Shown: in pieces, positions 39,626-50,661 of the stretch
How the letters are laid out: every line of letters starts with the position of its first letter
Position numbering within the stretch: the first letter of the stretch is position 1
NCBI GenBank assembly: GCA_038142525.1
Contig: JAYQKE010000015.1
Coordinates: 124,001-188,000 of the forward strand
DNA length: 64,000 bases
Direction of reading: 5' to 3'
Source of the DNA: CAJQHK01 sp038142525
GTDB taxonomy: Bacteria; Pseudomonadota; Alphaproteobacteria; Rickettsiales; UBA1997
Notes under the pieces: model-generated
What the model saw: the letters and a program-made list of their open reading frames with translations, nothing else
Told to the model about the DNA's origin: nothing
The model's database searches: none
Program-made: the position numbers and the translations under genes

Positions 39626-40977
39626 GGAACCTCTGAAAAACCAATTATCTAATTTATAGATTTGAAACTGTTTAATTTTGTTATTTTTGCCAAAGTTTAG
39701 CAAAGTTATTTTATAAAATTTTGTTTGAATTTATTTGATAAAAATAGCCAGAAAAGCTTGATTTATCTAGCTTTTTTGCTTATTATTGATATATTAAATT
39801 CAAATAAAATATATAATTATGGCAACCCAGCAATCATTTTTTTCATTAGCAATTTCTGGTAGAAAATTAAGAGCGGAGAAGTTTCTTAATCAAATGACGG
39901 ATATTATTCCATGGCAAAGATTGATTGATAAGATAGAGCCTTTTTATCCTAATGGTACTAGTGATTACGGTGGCAGGAAGGTGACAGATTTATTATTAAT
40001 ATTTAAGATTCATTTGTTACAGCAGTGGTTTGGTCTTAGTGATCCAGCTATGGAGGATGCTATATATGATAGAATAAGTTTTCAAAAATTCTTAAATATT
40101 GATATTGGTATTGATAATGTTCCGGATGAGACTGTGATATTGAGATTCCGTCATTTATTGGAAAAGCATAATTTATCGTCGATTATATTTAACGAGGTAA
40201 ATTCATATCTTGAAGAGAATGATCTTTTGTTGAAGGAGGGTACGATAACTGATGCGACATTAATATCTGCTCCAACTAGTACAAAAAACAAGAAGAGGAA
40301 AAGGGACCAAGAGATGTCTTCTACCAAGAAAGGGAAGAATTATTATTTTGGCGTGAAGTCACATATTGGTGTGCAAACTAAGGGTAAGCCAATTATTCAT
40401 TCTATTGTCACGACGACAGCTAAAGATCATGATTCTACTAAAACAGAGGAGTTATTACATGGTGATGAAACTTCTTTATTTGGTGACAAGGCCTATGATG
40501 ATAAGGCAATAAAAAGATTTTGTAGGAATCACAATATATTTTATGGTATAACCAATAGAGCTAAATCTAACAAAAAACTTTCAAATAAGCAAAAAAAGAG
40601 GAATAAACAATTTTCATCAGTTCGAGCTAAAGTTGAACATCCATTTCAAATTATAAAGCATCTTTGGGGCTATAGAAAGGTTAGATATAATGGTTTACAA
40701 AAGAATACTAATCAATTACAAATGCTATCATCCCTTGCTAATCTCTATATGGTTAGAAAAATACTACCAAATACAGCGTAACAAGGGATAAATGTGTCTA
40801 ATTTAGCCAAAAATGGTAAAATTAGACAAGAAACTAGAGAAATTACCACAAATAATGCCTAAATTTGGATAAAGATTGTTAATTTTTAACAAAATTAGCA
40901 ATCTTTATCCAAATTATAAAAATTTTTTCTGAAAAATGAAAAAATAGACAAAATTAAATAGGAAAATCAGAGGTTCC
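39626..40977 (+). mobile_element. IS5-family element, copy E (complete, with target duplication)
   Basis: 1,352 bp from GGAACCTCTGA to TCAGAGGTTCC, flanked by TTGA on both sides (39622-39625 and 40978-40981). It defines the element: imperfect terminal repeats, 4-bp duplication, a terminator-like hairpin before the gene and a 17-bp-stem hairpin after it (40862-40915). It is located between ftsK and the large secreted protein. Confidence 0.95.
39819..40781 (+). CDS. IS5-family transposase, copy E (intact)
   Basis: 320 residues, nearly identical to copy C (one Met to Val change, YYFGVKSH). The DDE residues lie in TDATLISAP, LFGDKAYDD and AKVEHPFQ. The intact frame plus clean target duplication suggest recent movement. 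Confidence 0.95.
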   Translation: MATQQSFFSLAISGRKLRAEKFLNQMTDIIPWQRLIDKIEPFYPNGTSDYGGRKVTDLLLIFKIHLLQQWFGLSDPAMEDAIYDRISFQKFLNIDIGIDNVPDETVILRFRHLLEKHNLSSIIFNEVNSYLEENDLLLKEGTITDATLISAPTSTKNKKRKRDQEMSSTKKGKNYYFGVKSHIGVQTKGKPIIHSIVTTTAKDHDSTKTEELLHGDETSLFGDKAYDDKAIKRFCRNHNIFYGITNRAKSNKKLSNKQKKRNKQFSSVRAKVEHPFQIIKHLWGYRKVRYNGLQKNTNQLQMLSSLANLYMVRKILPNTA

Positions 40978-40981
40978 TTGA

Positions 40982-41241
40982 CTATACCTCTTTATAATGA
41001 TTAAACTATCGCTCTTGGTTATTTAAATTATACCAATTTTCATTTCAAGCAACTTCTGTATTAATTACTAAGTTCTTAGGTTTAGAGTAGCTTTGTTACT
41101 GACAAAATTTGGTATTACCATTATTCTTTTGACATCATTCAATATTAGTGTTTTTTAATTCCATTGACTTAAACTAACTCATAATACAAAATGATTTACA
41201 TATTTATAACAAGCTAATCAGGGTTAAGACCAATAAATACT
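40982..41241. other. Intergenic region upstream of the large secreted protein
   Basis: No coding sequence. TATACCAATTTT (about 41028) and AAAATTTGGTATTA (about 41104) form a spaced inverted repeat whose ends match the dispersed palindrome family. No promoter is convincing. Confidence 0.5.
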
Positions 41242-44200
41242 ATGAATTTTCTAAAAGGGTTTTTTCTAGCTATACTTTTTTTATTTTCTCATCCATTATT
41301 AGCAAGCAATTGTTTTAAATTTAAAAATTCTTATGAAATTACTTTGTTTGGTAATGGAAATAATGGATGCACTTCGGATCAAGGTTTAAACGTCTATTCT
41401 CATAATAATATTAATCAAACAAAATTCCTAAAAGATAATGGCAGAGGATATACTATATCAATGACTTTAATAATGAATGATTATGATATAGCTGCCGGTA
41501 ATGAAATAATATTATTTGGTGCCTATTCTGATATTGTTTGCATCAAATGCCGTATTGGAACTTGGGATAGACTCTAACGATAATCTATTTGTTAATAGGC
41601 CAAACGAAAAAATTAACCTAGCTATAACAACAGATAGTGATATAACAGAAGCTTACACTTTAATTTTGTCATATTATAGTCGTAAAAAACAATTAATATT
41701 AACAGTTAATGGGGCAGAAGCCATAGAAAATAATATTGATCCCATATCAGTTGAAGTTAAAAGGATAATAATTGGTAAAAACTTTAAAGGTAAAATTGGT
41801 CCTATAACTGGATTTTCCAATAAATTTGGTCTATTAGAAAGATCTATTGAATCCAATAGGATAGCCGCAATGTACAGGGTCCCTATCTCTCCTTTAAAAA
41901 AAATATCTAAATTGACAGTATCAGAAAAATTATGCACCTCGTCTCAAATTGAAATATCAAACTCTATTAATAAATGTCTATCAACAACAGAAGCATTTTC
42001 TTCAAATCCACTTGATCCAGGAATGACAGTGCCAACAGGATCAAAATTGACAATAGCTGGCACCTTTCCCCTTATCTGTGATCCAGGATATGACCCATCA
42101 GATCCCTCCCCAACCTATACTGTAGATGCTAATGGTAATATTACTTCAATTGATGGTAGTTGTAATACAGATCAATGTAATATTCTAAATATACCTGTAT
42201 TTTTTAGTCTAATACCCACTGTTCTTGATTTTGGTGATTATATTGAATCAACTACCCTAAATTGTGTTAGCGGCGATATTGATATGAATGGTAATACAGA
42301 TTGTATTGCCGTTAGTAATATTGGAGAAATTACTACCTATGTTAATAATTTAATAGCCATACCAACCATAATAGACAATACTATCAGACAAAATATTAAA
42401 GACGCCTCTGATTCAGTAGATGATTCAACAATAGATACTACAATAGATGCCATTTTAGCAAGTAATAATAATTATGATTGCCAGGTCAATAACATACCCG
42501 CAGGATTCGCTGGTAATATTACCTCTCCCTTAACTTATGGCACTAATCAAAATTTCAACTGTATTGCTGATTATATTGGTAGCACTAATCTTAATTGTAC
42601 TGATGGTTTGGCAATTGATATGAGTGGTAACATAGATTGCGACCCTGTCAGTACCACAGGAGAAATTACTACCTATATTAATGCCCTCATAGCTGTTCCA
42701 ACAATAATTGATAACATAATCAGACAAAATATCAAAGATGCCTCCTCAATAGATGATGCCACAATAGATACTACAATAGATGCCATATTAACCAGTAATA
42801 GTAATTATGATTGCTCAGTTACAGGACATGCTGGTATTACGGATCCAACAAATATTAACTATGGTAATACAATATTAAATTGTGAAGGTTTGCTTGGCTA
42901 CAATGGAGGATCAATTGATTTTGATTGCCAGGCAGGTGGAACTGCCATAGTTACATCAGGATCTTGTAATATTATGACCGTCTCAGAAGCTGAAGCCTTC
43001 ATCGCCGCCTCAGCTGCCCCAGGTGATGATTTTACCACTTTAAAATCAGTAACTGGTATCACAGATGGACAAATTACAACAGCTCTTGCTAGTAATGGCA
43101 ATTATGATTGTAATGTAAGTGCTTATCCTAGTCCTAATTTCTTTAATGACATTACTTTACCAATCACTCACGGCACCGGACAAAGCTTTACTTGTGATGT
43201 AGGATTCACTGGTAGTGGTATATCTGGCATTGATTGTATTGACTCTATAGCAATTGATCTATCAACAGGAGGTGATTGCACAGTCAGAAGCTATAATGTT
43301 GGTACAGGAGGTACTGATCTAGACATTACTAACTCACCTAATAGCAATATTACCTATGATGCTATCTATAAAAATAATTATACTAATTCATCATCACTTG
43401 GTATATCTTGTAATATTGGTTATGAACCATCAGATAGTCAGAATTTTATAGAATATCAATTTAATAATATAACAGGAGATATTGAAACCAATGGAGAAAC
43501 TTGTATAACTAGAACTTACACAGCAGGAACTGATTACACATTACCTGCCAATGCTATAGATCCAGCAATTAGCTATAATCCAGCAATAAATATCGGCAAT
43601 CCTCAAAATTTCTCCTGCAATCTTGGCTATGAAGCCAGTGGAGGATTGCCAAATTACTATTTTGATGGCAGTGCCAATGTCGTTATAGGAGGAGGAAGTT
43701 GCATTGCCAAAACCTATATAGCAGGAACTGATTATACATTACCAACTAATGCAGATAATCCAGGAGTAATTAGCTTCAACCCAGCCTTTATCTCTCCTAC
43801 CTACTCTTCTGGATCTGGTGCTACAGATGGTATCCCATGTAGTAGTGGTTATGAACCATCAGATAGTGACCCAGATAATATGATTAGATATAGATTCAAC
43901 GCTACTACTAGTAATATAGAGCTAAATGGAGAAACTTGTGAAGAGGTAACTTTGCCATTTGGCGGTAGAACAGAAATATTAATTACTCATCATGCCGCAG
44001 GTGACAGTAGATTAATAAATCCTGTACAAGTGGAAGGTAAATGGTATTATTTTTGGGATGGAAATGACAATGGCAAACTCATGTGATTCTGGACGATCAC
44101 CTCATTATAGCGTAGAAAATGGTGATCAAACAGAATTAATTCATATAGATAGTCTATTAGCAGGAGGCCCTTTTTCATCCTCTGACATTACTGGTACAAT

Positions 44201-44573
44201 GACGGAATTAGGAACAGAAAGTACAGTGCAAGTAAAATTAGTTACTGTTGGATCTTCAAATACTAACAATACATCAGACACTGGTGATATAACTCATAGC
44301 GGTACATCATTTGATAGAAATGGATCTGATGATGGCCTAGCAACTAACTCAACATATAATGGAGCTGCAACAATCTGGGATGGTCATAATGGCTCTAGCA
44401 CCAATATTAATATATCAGGAATACCTACAGGTTGGTGTAGCGGAAGATTCTTAACAGGGACATATAGAAATAGCAATATCAGTACACCGGTAACTTTTGA
44501 ATTTAATAATGGAAAATCTGATAACTATTATTCAAATGATCCAGCATTTATAATGTTTGAAGTTTTAAATTAA
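41242..44573 (+). CDS. Very large repetitive secreted protein, adhesin-like (two frameshifts)
   Basis: About 1,110 residues when joined across shifts near 41520 and 44085. Signal peptide MNFLKGFFLAILFLFSHPLLAS, then a roughly 200-residue region with alternating beta-like segments reminiscent of LamG/concanavalin-type domains (IIIGKNFKGKIGPITGF). The middle consists of Cys-bearing modules: a pair starting GEITTY-NLIA-PTIID and ending NYDC (about 42330-42490 and 42660-42820), and a TAGTDYTLP unit repeated near 43520 and 43715, each ending CNLGYEASG or CSSGYEPSD. The C-terminal part has NPVQVEGKWYYFWDGNDNG and a Ser/Thr/Asn-rich end. It is likely a surface or extracellular protein; binding partner unknown. 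The position before pilus-type genes could point to a pilus-linked role, but this is speculative. Confidence 0.7.
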
Positions 44574-44606
44574 ATAACATTATTTCTTACTTTTTAATAA
44601 AATAAT

Positions 44607-45352
44607 ATGGATTTAGGATATCTTTTTGCAAAGCAATATTTGGAGCAATTTCTGGCTCTTACGCAACACTTTTTATTTATAGAATTCCAATTGAGGAATC
44701 TTGCTTTGGCAGATATTTCGGCCCTAAATCACGCTGTCCTAACTGTAATAAAATTATTCGTACCCGTGAATTAATACCAATTATCAACTGGCTTTTTACA
44801 AGAGGAAAATGTGTTAATTGTAAAATTTTAATTCCAAAAAGATATCTGATTACTGAAATATTGTCAGTAACTCTTTATCTTTTTTGTTATCATAAATATG
44901 GCTTCTCGGAAGAATTTATCCTTTTCTCCCTTTTAATGAGCAGTATTATAGTCTTAGTTGTGACTGAGTGGAATTTTAGAAAATTCTATGATCCAATTCT
45001 TTATGTCATATTAACATTATCCTTAGTTATTAGGGTGCTTGAAGATGGTCAAATAATTGATTTATTATTTTACATAGCTATTGCTATTTTTTTATCTGCC
45101 ATTTTTTATCAATTTCTAAAATCAAAATTTTTTGCAAGTAAAATAGAAGAATTGCAAATATTGCAATATACAAAATTTTTAATAATTTGCTCGATTCTTC
45201 TTACCTTTAATTGGTTTTTATATTATTTTATTTTGATTTTAATATTTTTGTCTTTAACATCTTTTCTATATAAAAGACTACTAAATAAGGATATTTATAT
45301 TGGTTTTTATATGATCGCATTATTATTAATAACATTATTTGTTTCAAAATGA
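44607..45352 (+). CDS. Prepilin peptidase-like membrane protein, catalytically doubtful (one frameshift)
   Basis: From ATG 44607 and after adding one T in the run near 44623, the protein reads KAIFGAISGSYATLFIYRIP, then CPNCNKIIRTRELIPIINWL and CVNCKILIPKRYLITE, the N-terminal A24 domain with two CxxC pairs. The C-terminal region has several membrane spans, but the first catalytic-Asp segment reads VVTEWNFRKFYDPIL and no GxGD motif is seen. About 248 residues. It may be a degenerate paralogue of PilD/GspO. Its end overlaps ahcY by 4 bp. Confidence 0.7.
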
Positions 45353-46666
45353 ATATGGCAAAATTTCAGATGGATAGCAATTTTACTGATTATAAAGTTA
45401 AGGATATTAATTTAGCAGAACTTGGTAGGAAGGAAATTTCTTTGGCAGAAACAGAAATGCCAGGCTTAATGTCTTTAAGGGAAGAATTTAGAGATAAACA
45501 ACCATTGAAAGGAGCTAAAATTGCAGGTGCCTTCATATGACAGTTGAAACCGCTGTTTTGATTGAAACTTTAATAGAATTAGGGGCTGAAGTAAGATGGA
45601 GTTCTTGCAATATCTTTTCAACAGTTGATTCGGCAATGGTACTATCGTCGCTAAAAATATACCAGTTTTTGCTTGGAAAGGTGAGACCGACGCAGAGTAT
45701 GAGTGGTGTATAGAACAAACAATTATTGGCAAGGATGGCTGGAGACCAAATATGATTCTTGATGATGGTAGTGATCTAACCGTTATTATGCATGATAAAT
45801 TCCCAGAAGTTTTACAAAATATTAAAGGTGTATCGGAAGAAACAACTACAGGAATAGCTAGATTAATGCAAATGGCTAAGGAAGACAAATTACAGCTACC
45901 AGTTATTAACGTTAATGATTCTGTTACCAAAGCAAAATTTGATAATCTTTATGGCTGTAGAGAATCCGTAATTGATGGTATTAAAAGAGCAACTGATGTC
46001 ATGATTGCTGGTAAAAAAGTTGTTATTTTAGGATATGGTAATGTTGGTAAAGGCTGTGCTGAAGCTTTTAAAACTGCCGGTGCTAAAGTTATAGTTACTG
46101 AAATTGATCCAATTTGCGCTCTGCAAGCTGCAATGTCTGGCTATGAAGTTCTAACCATGGAAGATGTGATATCTGAATCTGATATATTTATCACAACTAC
46201 TGGTAATAAGGATGTAATTACATTTGAACATATGGAGCAGATGAAAGATTCAGCAATTGTTGGAAATATCGGTCATTTTGATAATGAAATTCAAGTAGAA
46301 AAATTAAGGGATTTAGAGTGGAATAATATTAAACCTCAAACTGATCAAATTATATTTCCTGATGATAAAAAAATTATCTTACTTGCCGAGGGTAGATTAT
46401 TAAATCTTGGTTGTGCAACAGGTCATAGCGCTTTTGTTATGTCAACCAGCTTTACCAATCAAGTTTTGGCGCAAATTGAGTTATGGAATAATCACGGTGA
46501 ATATAAGAATGATGTTTATTTATTGCCAAAAAATCTTGATGAAAAAGTGGCAAAATTGCATCTAAAAAAATTGGGTATAAAATTAACCAAACTAAATCAA
46601 GAACAATCAGACTATATTAATATTGATATTGAGGGGCCATTTAAAAATGATAATTATAAATATTAG
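45349..46666 (+). CDS. ahcY: Adenosylhomocysteinase (at least two frameshifts)
   Basis: Hydrolyses S-adenosylhomocysteine to homocysteine and adenosine. N-terminal DYKVKDINLAELGRKEI and MPGLMSLREEF; after a lost T near 45533 HMTVETAVLIETLIELGAEV, then WSSCNIFST; a second shift near 45640 is followed by NIPVFAWKGETDAEYEWCIE, LDDGSDLT, the substrate/NAD stretch FDNLYGCRES and the Rossmann motif GYGNVGKGCAEAFK. It ends IEGPFKNDNYKY, the C-terminal family signature contributing to the partner subunit's NAD site. About 440 residues. Confidence 0.93.
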
Positions 46667-46672
46667 TAAAAG

Positions 46673-47146
46673 ATGGAAGAATTTTTAATAACAGTACAAG
46701 GTTTTGAAAAACTAAAACTAGAAATTGATAACTTAAAGGATATTGAAAGACCAAAAGTTATTAATCAGATATCAGAAGCTAGAGATCTTGGAGATTTAAA
46801 AGAAAATGCAGAATATCATTCAGCAAAAGAAAAACAAGCGATGATAGAAGCTAGAATTTCTGACCTAACTAATAAGCTATCAAGAGCAAAAGTAATTGAC
46901 AAAAATCAATTAACAACCGAAAAAGTTACATTTGGAATAAATGTTGAATTAGAGAATCTTGATAATGAAAATATTGTTACTTACAAAATTGTTAGTGAGT
47001 ATGAGTCAGACATTGATTTAGGGTATATTTCTGATAAGTCTCCTATAGCCAGAGCTCTAATTGGCAAAAAAAATGGTGATGAATTAGAGATAAGAACTCC
47101 GGGTGGTTTAAAAGAATATAAAATAAACAATATTTTTATTTCATAG
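46673..47146 (+). CDS. greA: Transcription elongation factor GreA
   Basis: Rescues backtracked RNA polymerase. The 157-residue protein has the N-terminal coiled coil with the acidic tip (ISEARDLGDLKENAEYHSAKE) and a C-terminal FKBP-like domain with SPIARALIGKKNGDELEI. It is intact, 6 bp after ahcY. Confidence 0.96.
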   Translation: MEEFLITVQGFEKLKLEIDNLKDIERPKVINQISEARDLGDLKENAEYHSAKEKQAMIEARISDLTNKLSRAKVIDKNQLTTEKVTFGINVELENLDNENIVTYKIVSEYESDIDLGYISDKSPIARALIGKKNGDELEIRTPGGLKEYKINNIFIS

Positions 47147-47221
47147 CTCTTGACTTTATCTTTGCAAAATGTTATACTCAATTTACATGTTGTATTTAAT
47201 TCTAACAAAAATATAAAAGTT

Positions 47222-48001
47222 ATGTCTAGCTCTAAAACTTTCTCTTTTAAAAAAAAAATAGTAAAAAAGCTTTCACGTTGATTGAGCTTTCTATTGTACT
47301 TATCATTATAGGTTTATTAATTGTTGCAATTACTTCTGGATCAAGTTTGATCAGAAATGCTAAATTAAGATCAATTACAAATGAGGCAAAACAATATCAA
47401 GTTGCTGTTAATAGTTTCTTCATGAAGTTCGATGAATATCCTGGTGATTTTGACCAAATTTTAGGTCAACAATCAGTTGCTGGTGATAATGATGATGTTA
47501 TTGAATGGCGCGCAACCGTTAATGAAGGTTCAAATGCATGGTTACATCTAGTTGGATCTGGAATATTACCTTCTGATGTTGCATCAGGCATGGATGAAAA
47601 TGCGATGAAATCCTCTGCAATTTGCTACTAGTTTTATACCTAATACTCATTATCCAGCTTCTGCTGAAAATTCTGCTGGCTGGATATTCAATTCGGTTAG
47701 TAACATAAATTATGTACAATTAGTTAAAGCATTCCCAAGTCAAACCGATGCTGTATTGTCAGCCCCATTAATAGATACTAAAGGAGGAGGTGCATTAACT
47801 GCAACTGATGCTTTCTCAATTGATAATAAAAATGACGATGGCATTAGAAATACTGGTGATATCAGGGAAGTTTTTGTGTTAGCGGCTGGAGCAGAACAGG
47901 ATTGTGACTCGTCCGATACTGTTGTTGCTAATAATAGCTACGATCTTGATAGTAAAAATGAAGATGTTTGTTCTTTAGCATTCAAAGTTACTATTAATTA
48001 A
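47222..48001 (+). CDS. Type IV prepilin-like protein (two frameshifts)
   Basis: Start ATG 47222, a basic leader, then in the shifted frame KKAFTLIELSIVLIIIGLL, the prepilin cleavage/methylation signature with Ala rather than Gly before Phe. The hydrophobic helix leads to a globular part of about 200 residues (FFMKFDEYPGDFDQILGQ ... NAWLHLVGSGILPSDV). A second shift near 47615 is followed by FATSFIPNTHYPASAENSAG to a stop at 47999-48001. The two shifts cancel in length (780 bp). Likely a pseudopilin or minor pilin of the same machine as the GspF/PilC protein at 5501. Confidence 0.8.
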
Positions 48002-48010
48002 TTCTATTTC

Positions 48011-48052
48011 CAAAAAAAGGGGGGTGCTCATTGCGAGTCCTCCCTTTTTTTC
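48011..48052 (+). terminator. Strong rho-independent terminator after the prepilin gene
   Basis: AAAAAAAGGGGGG pairs with CCTCCCTTTTTTT across a GCTC...GAG loop, and the 3' arm is itself a T run. It ends the ahcY-greA-prepilin transcription unit. Confidence 0.85.
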
Positions 48053-48153
48053 TTTCCCTATTTTTTATACACCTCCCTTTTCTTCCCTTTCTATCCAGAA
48101 TAGCATAAATACTATTTTAGCTGAAACATGTCTCTGATATATAAAACTGTAAC

Positions 48154-49146
48154 CTATTACCCCTTTTATAAATTAGTAGACTTTTAGAATTTAAGCTCTT
48201 ATAATATTGTGTATGGAAATACAAAATATTAGGAATTTATCTCAGGAGTCAAAAATGTTAATCAGAAAACAAGCCATTGCTTGTATTGTTGAAAAGAAAA
48301 TGAGTTGGAAGGAAGTAATGGAAATATTTTCTATTGGCAGGTCATCCCTTGGAAAGTGGTTAAAAGAATATAGATTACATGGTGAAGATGGATTAAACAT
48401 TAAAAATAAAGTTGGCAGACCTCCTCAAACCATCTCCAAGCTCAAGCCATGTCAATGTGCTAATATTGTTAGAATAATAACTGATAATAATCCTCAACAG
48501 TTAAAATTTCCTTTTGCTTTATGGACTATAAATGCTGTTAAAGAATTAATTAGAACTAAATTTGATATTAACCTATCAGTTCCAACAATAAGCCGTTATA
48601 AGACCTTTGCATAGATCATTAAAATTTCCCTAACTTTCTCTTGGTTTTTTCTTAATTTCATCAATTTTTTCTTGAATAAAACAGCAATAAAGCTAGATAA
48701 ATACTAGCTTTATTGCTGTTTTATTCAAGAAAAAATTGATGAAATTAAGAAAAAACCAAGAGAAAGTTAGGGAAATTTTAATGATCTATGCAAAGGTCTT
48801 ATTAATTAAAAACCAAGATAAGAAAATATTCTTAATATTAGATAATCTAAGAGTTCATCATGCTAAAAAAGTAAAAGAATGGCAACAAAAACATAAAGAT
48901 AAAATAGAGTTCTATTTTCTTCCAGCATATTTCACCTGAATTAAATCCAGATGAATTGGTTAATCAAGATGTTAAGGCAAATGCAGTAAAACATAGGTTA
49001 ATTCATACAAAAGAAGAATTAAATAAAATAGTCAGATCATATTTATATTCTCTACAGAGAGATAAGCAAAAAATAAGAAATTTTTTCAAAAAGAAAAGTG
49101 TTAGATATCCGCCTAAAAGTCTACTAATTTATGAAAGGGGTAATAG
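48154..49146 (+). mobile_element. IS630-family element, broken, with an inserted palindrome
   Basis: Inverted ends CTATTACCCCTTTTATAAAT (48154) and its near-complement ending GGGGTAATAG (49146), about 34 bp with one or two differences; TA at each tip fits the IS630 target. It contains a decayed transposase and the 203-bp palindrome at 48599. Confidence 0.75.
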
Positions 49147-49165
49147 ATGTTCGGAACGGACTTAA
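48213..49165 (+). pseudogene. IS630-family transposase, internally deleted
   Basis: N-terminal helix-turn-helix region MEIQNIRNLSQESKMLIRKQ ... GRSSLGKWLKEYRLHGEDGL and KFDINLSVPTISRY. The middle of the DDE domain (first Asp region, about 110 residues) is missing at the palindrome. The C-terminal part resumes at FLILDNLRVHHAKKVKEW (second Asp), then FLPAY; after a frameshift near 48935 PELNPDELVNQDVKANAVK continues to FFKKKSVRYPP. Clearly non-functional. Confidence 0.85.
48599..48801. mobile_element. 203-bp perfect palindrome, miniature element
   Basis: Two 98-bp arms (48599-48696 and 48704-48801) are exact inverted copies around ATAAATA. The tips read TAAGACCTTTGC. TTA lies on both sides (48596-48598 and 48802-48804), a 3-bp duplication of the TNA type known for the IS1031 group of IS5. 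No coding capacity. The parent element is not in this window. Confidence 0.75.
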
Positions 49166-49169
49166 AAAT

Positions 49170-49246
49170 TGGCGCACCCGGAAGGATTCGAACCCTCAAC
49201 CTCTTGATCCGTAGTCAAACGCTCTATCCAGTTGAGCCACGGGTGC
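49170..49246 (-). tRNA. tRNA-Arg(ACG), CCA encoded
   Basis: Reverse complement starts GCACCCGTGGCTCAACTGG and ends CGGGTGCG plus CCA; acceptor GCACCCG pairs with CGGGTGC. Anticodon loop CTACGGA gives ACG. T-arm has GTTCGAATC. Confidence 0.94.
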
Positions 49247-49293
49247 TTGTAAATTAATTTCAATTCTACCTAAATAGGAAGAAATGATATTCT

Positions 49294-49328
49294 ATATCAT
49301 TTTAACCTGAAAACAAGGATTTCTTTAA
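49294..49328. repeat. 35-bp dispersed repeat, copy 1
   Basis: ATATCATTTTAAC then TGAAAACAAGGATTTCTTTAA. The same 35 bp with a single mismatch occur at 55962-55996. Lies beside tRNA-Arg. Confidence 0.6.
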
Positions 49329-49355
49329 TAAATAATTTTTTCATCCTCTTATACA

Positions 49356-49410
49356 ATTTCCCAACTTTAAAGTAATTTTTTTAATAAAAATTTCTTTAAA
49401 GTTGGGAAAT
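49356..49410. repeat. Dispersed palindrome with 17-bp perfect arms
   Basis: ATTTCCCAACTTTAAAG (49356-49372) and CTTTAAAGTTGGGAAAT (49394-49410). This is the cleanest member of the CAACTTTAAAG family. Confidence 0.65.
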
Positions 49411-49513
49411 GATATTAGCTAAAAATCATAAAAAACCTTGAATAAATGGCAAGTTTTAATTTCCCATAGCAAAACACTTAGTTGGCTATAAGAAAACTTA
49501 CCACCAGGTTGCT

Positions 49514-50661
49514 TTAAATATGGGCTAAGCAATATTGCATAATATTAGTCCTCTTTGATTGAAAACCAGCAGCACAATAGGCTAGGTAAAATTGCCATTT
49601 TTTAAAGAATTTTTCACTATATCCTAATTTTAAAATTTCCTTTTTTTGCTTATTAAAATTCTCCAACCATTTTAATAATGTCTTATTATAAGAATCACTA
49701 AATTGAAATTCATCGATGATTTGCAAATCATTATCATTAGCAAGCTTTTTAAAAATATTTGGTGAAGGCAACAGGCCGCCAGGAAAAATATATTCTCTGA
49801 TATAGTCAGAAGTTTTAAGATATTTTTTGTAATATTTATCATCAATAACAATAGTTTGAATTATAGCGCGACCATCTTTTTTAAGCATTTTTTAATTTTA
49901 GCAAAATAATCATTCCAATATTCTTTACCAACTGCTTCAAACATTTCAATAGAAACGATATTATCAAATTTTCCTTCTTCAAGGCGATAATCTTGAATAA
50001 AAATTTCAGCATTAAGATTTTTTTCCTTAATTAATTGATCTGTATATGATTTTTGCTCTTCAGAAAGAGTCAATCCCTTAATGTAATATCCTCTCTTACT
50101 AGCTTCATAAATAAATCCTCCCCAACCACAGCCAATTTCCAAAATATCGGAACCATTTTTATTAAGATTCTCTAAAATTCTATGATATTTATTTTTTTGC
50201 GATATGGTCAAAGAATGATCTTCATTAAAAATTCCAGAAGAATAGCTCATTGTTGGATCAAGCCAAAGGGAATAAAAATCATTTCCTAAATCATAATGAT
50301 ATTCAATATTTTTTTTACTTCCTCTAAGGCTATTTTTTTTAAAAAGATTTTTAACCTGAAAAAACGCTGAATATAAAATATTACTGTGAAATAATGGCTC
50401 TAATTCTTGTTGATTTACAGTAATAAAAGCTAAAAGATTTTCTAATTTTGTAGTGCTAAAAATTTCTTCAATATATGCTTTACCAAAGCCAATATCCCCT
50501 TTTGATAGAACTAAATCAACCAAATCCCAACTATTAACAATGATATCAGCTTTAATGTCGCTATTTTTATCGCCAATTTTAATTTTATTTTTTTGTGGAG
50601 TAGTAATTTCTAAATAGCCATTTTTGGCTTTTTCCAGATATTTAAGAATTTTTTGTTCCAT
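49514..50661 (-). CDS. cfa: Cyclopropane-fatty-acid-phospholipid synthase family methyltransferase (one frameshift)
   Basis: SAM-dependent methylation of unsaturated phospholipid acyl chains. ADIIVNSWDLVDLVLSKGDIG is the N-terminal lipid-binding region; EYHYDLGNDFYSLWLDPTMSYSSG and the SAM motif DILEIGCGWGGF are diagnostic. The frame breaks in an A/T run near 49880 (KKCLKK / DGRAIIQTI), and the remaining 120 residues (YIREYIFPGGLLPSPN, FYLAYCAAGF) complete the protein. About 382 residues. Start overlaps DUF1365 by 20 bp. Confidence 0.92.
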
